From an uncultured Parvibacter sp. (GTDB lineage Bacteria > Actinomycetota > Coriobacteriia > Coriobacteriales > Eggerthellaceae): a stretch of 28,306 bases of DNA. Positions 14,598 through 21,509 of this stretch are shown here, piece by piece. The stretch lies in contig CAJUNI010000023.1 in the NCBI GenBank assembly GCA_910587945.1, forward strand, positions 1-28,306, given 5' to 3'. The translations under genes were made by a program, and so were the position numbers. Under the pieces are notes generated by a model. That model saw nothing but the letters and a program-made list of their open reading frames with translations. It was not told the origin of the DNA and made no database searches. The first letter of the stretch is position 1. The number at the start of each line of letters is the position of its first letter.

Positions 14598-15127
14598 GGC
14601 CTGCCTCTATTGCGCCGTCGCCCTCGCCGTTGGTTGTTCGGTCTCAGCGTAATGGCAAGCACGATCCAGAAAGAAAATCGTCCCCGTCGTCGAGGATTCG
14701 ATCTCAGTGGGATCGGGAGCGATCGCATTCAAAGGAATCATCTCAGGTGCCTCGGGTGCGTCCGTTGGATGGGCGATCTGAATCGGGTTTTCGATTGGCC
14801 AGCAGCTTTTGGGATCGTCTGCGGGGACTGCGTTGCCGTGATGGCCAGGGTGTTTTACTTCTAGCGCCTTGCTCCTCCGTTCATAGTCTTTGGATGGCTG
14901 CTCCCATAGATGTTGCCTTTATTGATGCTCAGGGTGCGGTGTTAGCTGTTCATCGGGCCTTGGCTCCACGGCGATTTCGTTCCTGTCGGGGAGCCATTGC
15001 AACGCTTGAGCGCTATGCCCAGCCGGGATCGTGGTTGCAGCCAGGCGATGTACTCTTCCCTGAGGTTTTGAGGCCGCCGATAACTCCCGTCCATGGAACG
15101 CTGCGAAGAAAGGATATCCGCCGATGA
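14534..15127 (+). CDS. DUF192 domain protein with basic N-terminal extension
   Basis: Up to 197 residues from ATG 14534 behind GAAGGAG. Residues about 87-180 match DUF192: LRGLRCRDGQGVLLLAPC, SVHSLWMAAPIDVAFIDAQGAVLAV and a final PGDVLFPE. In DUF192 proteins the WM...PIDVAFID segment is the signature; the biochemical role is unknown. DUF192 proteins usually have a signal peptide or none; here the first 85 residues are Arg/Ser-rich and partly overlap the previous gene, so a later start is possible, although no better ribosome binding site was found. The position near the end of the tad operon suggests a link to pilus assembly. It overlaps the next gene by ATGA. Confidence 0.72.
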   Translation: MAYAHAQRRRRRNTRRTSGGLGPASIAPSPSPLVVRSQRNGKHDPERKSSPSSRIRSQWDRERSHSKESSQVPRVRPLDGRSESGFRLASSFWDRLRGLRCRDGQGVLLLAPCSSVHSLWMAAPIDVAFIDAQGAVLAVHRALAPRRFRSCRGAIATLERYAQPGSWLQPGDVLFPEVLRPPITPVHGTLRRKDIRR

Positions 15128-15783
15128 AAACCTGTCCCCAGTGCTACGCCTCTGTCTTTGATGACATGGATGTCTGTTATGAATGCTTATACCGTTTTGG
15201 AGACCCCCTGCCTGGGTCTGTTCCTGCGCCTGAACAGGTAGTAGTACCTGAGTTGCAGACGGAACCGCCGACTCTCATCAACCGTGGGCTGCAGGAAGAC
15301 GCGCCCCTCTCGATACCCTCTGATCTACAAGAGGAGGCGTCGGGTGTGGCTCGAGCTGCAAAGAATGCGTCCCTCTATACTTCCGCTGGACAGCCAGAGG
15401 AAGTACCCCTCTCTATTCCCCTCGATCTGCAAGAAGATGCGCCGATATTCATGGGCTCGCAGGAAATACCGACCCCTATTCGTCCGCAAGAAATGCCTCC
15501 CGCATCTCACTCTGCTCAAGAGTCCGCCCCGCAAAAAGAAATTCCTCCTCTATGTGCAGAGGAGGAATGGGTGCATGATGGAATAGCGCCAGGAGCGACC
15601 ACTTCGCTGCAAGCAGCGGTGCCGGCTTCACTGGTACTCGAACCTGAATCCGTAGCTTCTGGCTGGAGACTGTCAATAACGTTTGATGATAGCGTTCAGA
15701 AGGCGCGCTGGACGTTTATTTGTGAGCCTCCCCAGAGGCCTGCAGACAAACGCACCTCCTATCGGGAGGTGAGTTCCGTGTAA
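15124..15783 (+). CDS. Zinc-ribbon protein with low-complexity linker
   Basis: A 219-residue protein whose start ATGA overlaps the DUF192 stop. Residues 4-21 hold a zinc ribbon (Cys4, Cys7, Cys18, Cys21). Residues 30-170 are Pro/Glu/Gln-rich with an internal duplication (PLSIPSDLQEEA at 61-72 and PLSIPLDLQEDA at 95-106). Residues 178-205 look like a small beta segment (WRLSITFDDS, ARWTFIC). No membrane helix is present, so it is cytoplasmic. It is the last gene of the tad operon and probably regulates or scaffolds; function unknown. Its end overlaps the convergent gene by 25 bases. Confidence 0.75.
   Translation: MKTCPQCYASVFDDMDVCYECLYRFGDPLPGSVPAPEQVVVPELQTEPPTLINRGLQEDAPLSIPSDLQEEASGVARAAKNASLYTSAGQPEEVPLSIPLDLQEDAPIFMGSQEIPTPIRPQEMPPASHSAQESAPQKEIPPLCAEEEWVHDGIAPGATTSLQAAVPASLVLEPESVASGWRLSITFDDSVQKARWTFICEPPQRPADKRTSYREVSSV
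15753..15771. terminator. Small hairpin at the convergent gene ends
   Basis: CACCTCC and GGAGGTG pair perfectly around TATCG, inside the overlapping 3' ends of the zinc-ribbon gene and the ModE-like gene. There is no T run, so it may only pause or protect transcripts. Confidence 0.3.
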
Positions 15784-16106
15784 AGACGTTGAGATTCGCT
15801 TCCTAAAATTGAATCAATCTTGAAGTACGCATCAAGGAGCTGATTGGCAACCTCGGTAAGCTGGCTTCCATGGGCGCCGTCGCGATTTAGAAGCTGAAGA
15901 TCGAGCGCGGCTTCCGTATCTTTGATGATGCGCCAGGCTTTACTGTAGGCCATGCCCATGCCTTTAGCTGCTGCATTAAGTGATCCTTTTTCGCGAACGC
16001 CCAGACACAGTTTAGCTACCCCTAAGCCAAACACGGAATCACTATCCGAGCGTGGATTGCGAACCGACAGCCGAATCTCCATCTCGAGGCCTTCAAGTTT
16101 ACTCAC
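15759..16106 (-). CDS. ModE-like / LysR-type winged-helix regulator, HTH domain only
   Basis: A 115-residue protein from GTG 16106 behind AGGAAAGGGG; a longer frame to 16175 lacks a ribosome binding site. The whole protein is a winged helix of the ModE N-terminal type: KGSLNAAAKGMGMAYSKAWRIIKDTE at about 48-73, then LQLLNRDGAHGSQLTEVANQLLDAY. Full ModE has C-terminal molybdate-binding (TOBE) domains, which are absent, so the signal it senses is unknown. Single-domain ModE-like proteins often lie near molybdoenzyme genes, but none is here. It converges on the tad operon. A region at 16153-16173 with GGTAC/GTACC arms lies in its leader and could be an operator. Confidence 0.75.
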   Translation of the reverse strand: MSKLEGLEMEIRLSVRNPRSDSDSVFGLGVAKLCLGVREKGSLNAAAKGMGMAYSKAWRIIKDTEAALDLQLLNRDGAHGSQLTEVANQLLDAYFKIDSILGSESQRLYTELTSR

Positions 16107-16240
16107 TACACACCCCTTTCCTGTGGCTAGAAGATCGGCCGCAAATAAGTGAGGTACCACTGACCGCAGTACCATGTGGTGGATTGACTGTGGTCAGGAT
16201 ACCCCAAAGAAGCGCAATTTAGGTTGCGAGCAGGCAAAAC

Positions 16241-17818
16241 TTATAACTCAGAAATAAAATTCATGGCTGCATTCTCGATATTTTCGACATTATTTTGAAT
16301 AACCGAGGTAAAGCGCACCGGCTTGGTATCCAAATGAGCTAAGCCCTGAGGGATGTTATGGCAACCGGTTTCGTCAGCGATGAGGGTGTTGAGTTCACAG
16401 CCAGTAAGGGCGCTGATGTCGCTCGGCAGAGGCGCTCCGGCTTCAATGTGATGCAAGGCGCGATAGACGTTGTCGCCAAATTTTGCCCAATGAGCCGTAC
16501 TAGCTACCAGAACTGGGTTTTGACCGCGCAGATTTTCGGCGGCATGGTAGGCCACGGCCGTATGGGGATCCATCAGGTAGTGATAGCTGTCGAACACCTC
16601 GCGAATGGTGGCAAGGCACTCTTCGTTGGTGGTGGAATCAGCACTGAACGATTCCCGGAGTTTGGCGAACGTCTCTGCGTCTACGCGGAACGTACCCGTG
16701 GTGCTCAAGTCATTCATCCACTGAGCGATGGCTTCATCATTGCGTCCCGTTAACTCGTAGAGCTGCCGCTCCAGATTGGAGGAAATGAGGATATCCATGG
16801 ACGGAGAGGGGGTAAGCAAAAACGGTCGATCGGAAATGTCATAGGTACCGGTGTTGATAAAGTCGGTAAGGACGCGATTCTCGTTGCTGGCGCACAACAG
16901 CATATCGATGGGAGTACCAATGGCTTTGGCATACCACGCAGCCAGAATGTTTCCAAAGTTGCCCGTAGGTACGCAAACATCGATGGGGTCCCCTAAGGCT
17001 ACATGACCTTGGGCTACAAGTTCCGCATAGCTCGATAGGTAGTAAACCACCTGAGGGAGCAAGCGTCCCCAGTTGATGGAGTTGGCACTGGAAAGTGAAA
17101 CATTGCATCGCTCAAGCAGCTCCTGGGCAAAGGCTTCGTCAGCGAAGGCTTTTTTGACGCCGGTCTGGCAATCGTCGAAGTTGCCCTCGACACCCCAAAC
17201 GCAGACATTGCTGCCGTCCTGGGTGACCATTTGCTTGCGTTGGATATCGCTCACGCCACCGTGAGGGTAGTAGACACCAATGGAAACCCCATCAATATCG
17301 CAAAAACCTTCGAGGGCAGCTTTGCCGGTATCTCCTGAGGTTGCCACCAAGATCAAGAATTGATGGTCCAGTTTTCCCTGGTCACGAAGGGCTTGGGCCG
17401 AAGCGGAGAAGAACCGCGGCAGGCATTGAAGCGCCATGTCTTTAAAGGCGCTGGTAGGACCATGCCACAATTCCAGGATGTGGGTGGAGTCATTGAGCGT
17501 GGTAATCGGGCAGATGCGTGGATCATCGAAATTGGAACCGTAGGCTTGATCCATGAGAGCATCAATTTCCTCATCGGCCAAGTCGATATTAAACGCCTTG
17601 TAGAGCGTTGCCGCGCGATGGGCGTAGGGTAGATCTGCCAGAGCCTGGATATCTTCGAGAGAAAACGAGGGGATAGCTTCTGGTACAAACAGACCACCAC
17701 CAGGGGCCAGGCCTTGGATAACCGCTTCCGTGAACGACACGGTGCCTTCGGTCTTACCGCGGGTATCTCGATAGCCGTTGGCGCCAAAATGTTCAGCTCG
17801 GTTAAGGTATTGATTCAT
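16241..17818 (-). CDS. thrC: Threonine synthase
   Basis: A 525-residue PLP enzyme that converts O-phospho-homoserine to threonine. The N-terminus NRAEHFGANGYRDTRG and GLAPGGGLFVPE are typical of the longer, E. coli/yeast-like class. PLP lysine is Lys126 in HGPTSAFKDMAL; other motifs are ATSGDTGKAAL, the phosphate-binding VPTGNFGN and SANSINWGR. Length and domains are normal. The ATG at 17816-17818 follows GAGAGGAAGAG. It is single, with no hom or thrB nearby, and no T-box leader is visible. Confidence 0.95.
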   Translation of the reverse strand: MNQYLNRAEHFGANGYRDTRGKTEGTVSFTEAVIQGLAPGGGLFVPEAIPSFSLEDIQALADLPYAHRAATLYKAFNIDLADEEIDALMDQAYGSNFDDPRICPITTLNDSTHILELWHGPTSAFKDMALQCLPRFFSASAQALRDQGKLDHQFLILVATSGDTGKAALEGFCDIDGVSIGVYYPHGGVSDIQRKQMVTQDGSNVCVWGVEGNFDDCQTGVKKAFADEAFAQELLERCNVSLSSANSINWGRLLPQVVYYLSSYAELVAQGHVALGDPIDVCVPTGNFGNILAAWYAKAIGTPIDMLLCASNENRVLTDFINTGTYDISDRPFLLTPSPSMDILISSNLERQLYELTGRNDEAIAQWMNDLSTTGTFRVDAETFAKLRESFSADSTTNEECLATIREVFDSYHYLMDPHTAVAYHAAENLRGQNPVLVASTAHWAKFGDNVYRALHHIEAGAPLPSDISALTGCELNTLIADETGCHNIPQGLAHLDTKPVRFTSVIQNNVENIENAAMNFISEL

Positions 17819-17851
17819 GGAAGACTCTTCCTCTCGTGGGACGATTCGATC

Positions 17852-17859
17852 AGTATACT
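17852..17859. promoter_or_regulatory. Palindromic -10 candidate between divergent genes
   Basis: AGTATACT is self-complementary and gives TATACT on both strands between thrC and the SGNH hydrolase gene, 34 bases above the thrC start. It could serve as -10 in either direction; -35 elements are weak both ways. Confidence 0.35.
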
Positions 17860-17910
17860 AAAGCTCTGACCCAGCAAAGACGCGCTCTCAGCGACAGGCG
17901 GGAGGAACCC

Positions 17911-18840
17911 ATGGGGCGTAGGTTTTCAATCCTCGGTGATTCGATTTCAACTTTTGAAGGGTATATCCCTGAGCAAAACCGTTTGTTCTACGATGCCCAC
18001 CAACAAGAAGCTACGGGTGTGAGAACGGTAGAAGATACCTGGTGGTGGCAAGTCATTGCCGAACAACAAGGGGAACTCTTGGCCAATGGGTCGTTCTCGG
18101 GTTCTACGGTGCAAGGCTCTGGGTTTCCGGCGGCGGAAGACCCGTCGCGTGCCCTTCAAATTCTCGGGCCCGAGGGAGAGCGCCCTGACGATATCGTGAT
18201 CTTCATTGGTATCAATGATTACGGGTGGGGGTCGCCAGAGGCCCAGGTGGCTGCTCGAAGTGCTGCCATGCCTAAAAACGCAGACCTTGAGGCTATTCCT
18301 GAAGGGGTGGCGGGGGCCGCTTCTCCCGATGCAGCCCAGGCGTTCGGGGCTGCCTATCAGCGCCTCCTTACCAATTTGCGGGCGGTGGCGCCTGAAGCAA
18401 GAATCTGGTGTGTGGCTTTAGTGCCTGGCCGTGAAACAGGAAGTGCGGGCCCCGATTTTTGCCATTGCTTGCGTGGCGTGTCTATTGATGCCTACAACGA
18501 GGCTATCGCTCAGGCCTGCCAAACCTGCGATACTCAGTTTGTGGCTATCAATGAATTCGGGCTTGATTACGAAGCGTCCGATGGCACTCATCCCACCGCT
18601 GTTGGTATGGCTCAATTGGCGGAGATGGTTAACGCCTTCATGAGTAAACGTCCTGTTGATCCCGCTATTGTTTCTCCGGCCTTAGCTTCAAAGCGGCGCT
18701 GCGAACAGACGTCAGCGATGGATTGCCCCTGGGCGCGCTCCATTTCCAACGAATGGTCCTGTGTTTGCGAAAAGCCGGGCGAGGAAATGCCGGGGGAGGA
18801 AATAGCGGAAACCCCTGGCTCTGAGGTGTCCGTAGATTAG
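17911..18840 (+). CDS. SGNH/GDSL-type hydrolase
   Basis: A 309-residue protein starting at ATG 17911 behind GGCGGGAGGAA. Catalytic blocks are clear: Ser11 in ILGDSIST, Gly60/Asn59 region LLANGSFSG, Asn102 in FIGINDYGWG, and Asp224-x-x-His227 in SDGTHPTAVG. The fold hydrolyses acyl esters or thioesters; the substrate is not evident. There is no signal peptide, so it is cytoplasmic. After the hydrolase fold a tail of about 55 residues carries Cys264, Cys272, Cys284 and Cys286, then acidic repeats (GEEMPGEEIAE), which is unusual for this family and could bind a metal. Five bases separate its stop from that of the convergent LOG gene. Confidence 0.87.
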   Translation: MGRRFSILGDSISTFEGYIPEQNRLFYDAHQQEATGVRTVEDTWWWQVIAEQQGELLANGSFSGSTVQGSGFPAAEDPSRALQILGPEGERPDDIVIFIGINDYGWGSPEAQVAARSAAMPKNADLEAIPEGVAGAASPDAAQAFGAAYQRLLTNLRAVAPEARIWCVALVPGRETGSAGPDFCHCLRGVSIDAYNEAIAQACQTCDTQFVAINEFGLDYEASDGTHPTAVGMAQLAEMVNAFMSKRPVDPAIVSPALASKRRCEQTSAMDCPWARSISNEWSCVCEKPGEEMPGEEIAETPGSEVSVD

Positions 18841-18845
18841 TCTGG

Positions 18846-19433
18846 TTAGCCCACTTGCTCCGGAACGCAGGCGTGAGGGTCAAGCACCTCGTCCTTTGCT
18901 TCGTCCAAACAATTCATGAGGTCTTCGAGCGTGTCACAAAAGACATAGCGATCCACATCGCACTGATCGATGAAGTGCTGTTCTACCATGGCTTCCAACA
19001 GCTGGCGCAAAGGCTCCCAAAACCCGTGGATGTTGAGGAAGTAACAGCGGACCGAGGGCCCTAGGTTAAGGCGAATGCGCGACATGATTTCGGCCATCTC
19101 TTCTAAGGTACCCACACCTCCCGGCAACGCCACGAATTGATCGGCTAAGTTGATCATGAGTTGCTTGCGCTCAGCCATGGTGTCGACGGTGTAGAGAGCG
19201 GTAAGGTCGTGTTGGGCCACGCCAGCATCAATGAAGAATTGAGGTTCAACGCCGTAAACATAGCCCCCCGCCTGGAGCACCGCTCGAGACACTATGCCCA
19301 TGAGGCCCACTGAGCTTCCCCCGTAGACCAAGTTGTTGCCCGATTGACCAATCCAGGTGCCAAGTCGGTCGGCGAGCGTGGCAAAGTCGGGATCAAGGCC
19401 CGGGTTGGACCCACAGTAGACAGCAATGTTCAT
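18846..19433 (-). CDS. LOG-family protein (TIGR00730-type nucleotide phosphoribohydrolase)
   Basis: A 195-residue Rossmann-like protein. The motifs are AVYCGSNPG at 4-12, LVYGGSSVGLMG at 35-46, the MAERK motif at 86-90 and PGGVGTLEE at 104-112. Members such as plant LOG release cytokinin bases from nucleoside 5'-monophosphates, and bacterial homologs cleave AMP-type nucleotides to base and ribose 5-phosphate; the native substrate here is not known. Length is typical. The next gene upstream on the same strand ends 11 bases before its start, so the two may be cotranscribed. Confidence 0.9.
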   Translation of the reverse strand: MNIAVYCGSNPGLDPDFATLADRLGTWIGQSGNNLVYGGSSVGLMGIVSRAVLQAGGYVYGVEPQFFIDAGVAQHDLTALYTVDTMAERKQLMINLADQFVALPGGVGTLEEMAEIMSRIRLNLGPSVRCYFLNIHGFWEPLRQLLEAMVEQHFIDQCDVDRYVFCDTLEDLMNCLDEAKDEVLDPHACVPEQVG

Positions 19434-19444
19434 GGTAGTTCCCC

Positions 19445-20443
19445 TTAGTGTGTTCCTTCGACGGCAAAGACGGCGCCCCCACCGTAGAGCTTGCCGAAGA
19501 TGTATTTATTCGAAGCGGACTCAAAACTCACAAAGAGCTTCCCGTCGTGGTTTTCGATGCCTTCGCTCATGGGCGGCCCCACGAGGTCTTGGGTTTGCAC
19601 GGAAGGCTCCAAATAATATAAGGGAACTACTTGCTCATCGGCAATGAAGGTATCCGGAGTCTGTGCGTCAATGGCATCCAGGTCATAACCCATCAAATGG
19701 GATGCGGCGAGTCCATAGGATTGAGAAAGTACAATTTGGCCATCCTGTTCGGCCACACCTTGAATCATGCCGGGAATGGAATAGACCCGGGAAGGGGTGG
19801 AGGCATAACCAAACAGCCCGATGGGGTCGGTCGGATAGGCATACATAATGGCAGGGTTCTCGGTGCCATCAGGGGTAGTCAGGTGGTAGGAGTCTGGCGT
19901 TTCGTAATCATTGGGATAGTAGAAAACGCCGGTATAGAGGGTGCCATTTTCGATGTTCATAAAGGCTGGCGAGGAATCGAGGTCCACCTTCTGCAGCGAT
20001 TGCACAGAGCCCTGATCGGGAGCTTCCACGATGTCGTTGAGATTGAATACGAGGTAGCCTCCCTCGCAAGCTACAAAAACAAATCCATCGTCAGAAGTTA
20101 CAGCGGAGCCATGGCCGGTATAGGTGGAGCCATCGGGATTGAGTAGATAGATCGTGCTCACCCGTCCAAGGTTGTCGCGACGATAGAGGGGAGAGGGACC
20201 GTCCCCGCTGACATAGCCACTAAAGAGCCAAAGATCAGCTGCCTCCACATGATCAAGGTCTTGAGGGATGAAGCCTTCGTTTATGCCCGGTTGATCAAAG
20301 GCTTTTTCGGAATGATCGTAGAATGAACCGAACGCCACGCGCACATAGATATTGATACCTGCTATCACAATGAGAACCAACGCAACAATGCACGCAAGAA
20401 CAATGAGGACAATACGCAGGGGGCTGCGACGTTTTTCGTTCAT
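19445..20443 (-). CDS. Membrane-anchored, propeller-like exported protein of unknown function
   Basis: A 332-residue protein with ATG at 20441-20443 behind AGGAAAGG. Residues 1-8 are basic, 9-30 form a membrane anchor, and the remaining 300 residues are exported. Many short strands with DG/ENG turns (GSAVTSDDGFVFVACEGGYLVF, IENGTLYTGVFYY, EQDGQIVLSQSYG, NHDGKLFVSFES) repeat at intervals of 40-60 residues and suggest a beta-propeller. No catalytic motif is seen. It may be cotranscribed with the LOG gene. A TACAAT box about 40 bases upstream is a weak -10 candidate. Confidence 0.7.
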   Translation of the reverse strand: MNEKRRSPLRIVLIVLACIVALVLIVIAGINIYVRVAFGSFYDHSEKAFDQPGINEGFIPQDLDHVEAADLWLFSGYVSGDGPSPLYRRDNLGRVSTIYLLNPDGSTYTGHGSAVTSDDGFVFVACEGGYLVFNLNDIVEAPDQGSVQSLQKVDLDSSPAFMNIENGTLYTGVFYYPNDYETPDSYHLTTPDGTENPAIMYAYPTDPIGLFGYASTPSRVYSIPGMIQGVAEQDGQIVLSQSYGLAASHLMGYDLDAIDAQTPDTFIADEQVVPLYYLEPSVQTQDLVGPPMSEGIENHDGKLFVSFESASNKYIFGKLYGGGAVFAVEGTH

Positions 20444-20630
20444 GAGAATGCCTTTCCTGTCAGCGAACTGAAGAAAATTGTAGTCAGCGCTTTGCTCTGA
20501 CCTGGCTTAAGAGTCGGGTCAGTTACGTAGCTGTTGCGCTTTCGGCACAGGGTGGCCAAGGGCTGGTCTTACCCGTAGCCGTGCTATGCTTGCAATTCAT
20601 AGATCGGGAAAGCTGGCGTGAGGGGAAGTA

Positions 20631-21335
20631 ATGCCGGAAGAGCAATCAGGGAATAGGGAATGTGCGCAGGCACTCAGTGAGTTTCGCGAGGTGACCGCTC
20701 AAGCACGTACCCAGGTGCAGTCATCGGACACACCGTTGGACCCCCAAGCGCTTGCGGCCTACAAGCGTCAACAGCGAAAGGCGGCTCGTCGGTGGCGGGG
20801 AGCGCTCTTGTCAGAGGAGCGGGCGACTCTTGATCACCAGATGGCGGAGCACGTCAAAGCGCAGCCCTGTTACGAGCAGGCATCAGTGGTGTTCGGTTAT
20901 TACTCCTTTGGAGATGAGGTCGCCACCCATGCACTGTTGCAAGAGGCTCTTGAGATGGGGAAGACCGTGGTCTTGCCGCGGTGTGTCGGACCGCGTCACC
21001 TGGACTGGTATCGAGTGGATTCCTTTGAGGGTCTCGAGCTGTCTTCTATGGGAGTAGCTGAACCCCCCGCTCGAGCCGATCATCAGCTCACCAAGGATCA
21101 ATGGCCTCAATCTGGAGCCGTAGCGCTGATTCCGGCGTTGGCCTTTGATCGCGCGGGAAAGCGCTTGGGTTATGGCGGTGGCTACTACGATGGCTTTCTG
21201 GCGGAGTTCCCAGGGGTCTCGCTGGGGCTCGGGCGCAGGGCCATGGTGGTGGATGCTCTTGGCGCTCTTGAGCCCCATGATGCCTCCGTTGATTTCATCG
21301 TTACGGAAGCAGGCGTCATAATCCCTCAGGGGTAG
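20631..21335 (+). CDS. 5-formyltetrahydrofolate cyclo-ligase with N-terminal extension
   Basis: A 234-residue enzyme that uses ATP to convert 5-formyl-THF to 5,10-methenyl-THF. The domain starts at about residue 40 (LAAYKRQQRKAARRWRGAL) and includes FGYYSFGDEVAT, VVLPRC, the signature AFDRAGKRLGYGGGYYDGFL at 171-190 and VDFIVTEAGVI. Usual length is about 190 residues, so the first 38 residues, polar and acidic, are extra. The start is supported by GAGGGGAAG just before ATG 20631. Confidence 0.9.
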   Translation: MPEEQSGNRECAQALSEFREVTAQARTQVQSSDTPLDPQALAAYKRQQRKAARRWRGALLSEERATLDHQMAEHVKAQPCYEQASVVFGYYSFGDEVATHALLQEALEMGKTVVLPRCVGPRHLDWYRVDSFEGLELSSMGVAEPPARADHQLTKDQWPQSGAVALIPALAFDRAGKRLGYGGGYYDGFLAEFPGVSLGLGRRAMVVDALGALEPHDASVDFIVTEAGVIIPQG

Positions 21336-21350
21336 GCAGCAACGCTGGGC

Positions 21351-21386
21351 CTAAGCAGCCACTCCGGAACTAAGCAGCCGCTCCGG
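21351..21386 (+). repeat. Two 17-bp direct repeats downstream of the cyclo-ligase gene
   Basis: CTAAGCAGCCACTCCGG at 21351-21367 recurs as CTAAGCAGCCGCTCCGG at 21370-21386, with a two-base spacer. They sit between the gene end and the terminator hairpin. Function unknown. Confidence 0.7.
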
Positions 21387-21395
21387 GCACAAGAA

Positions 21396-21448
21396 ACCCC
21401 CGCGTCGGCAAGGAATCTTCTGAAGGAGGCCTTCAATCACGCGGGGGT
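21396..21448 (-). terminator. Branched terminator for the purF-like gene
   Basis: Perfect 10-bp arms ACCCCCGCGT and ACGCGGGGGT enclose 33 bases that hold a second small hairpin (GAAGG/CCTTC). On the minus strand the stem is followed by TTTCTT, 62 bases after the purF-like stop. The plus strand has no T run, so it mainly serves the minus strand, though the hairpin may also protect the 3' end of the cyclo-ligase message. Confidence 0.6.
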
Positions 21449-21509
21449 GAAATTGCGTTGGTGCTACGGGCGTCAGTATTGCGCCGCAAAGTTTCGTTCG
21501 GAGCTCGGG

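Noticed and set aside
15124..15783. Zinc-ribbon protein as a paralog of the 4063-4848 protein
   Set aside because: Only the short Cys motif is shared; there is no membrane helix or exodomain, so common ancestry beyond the ribbon is not supported.
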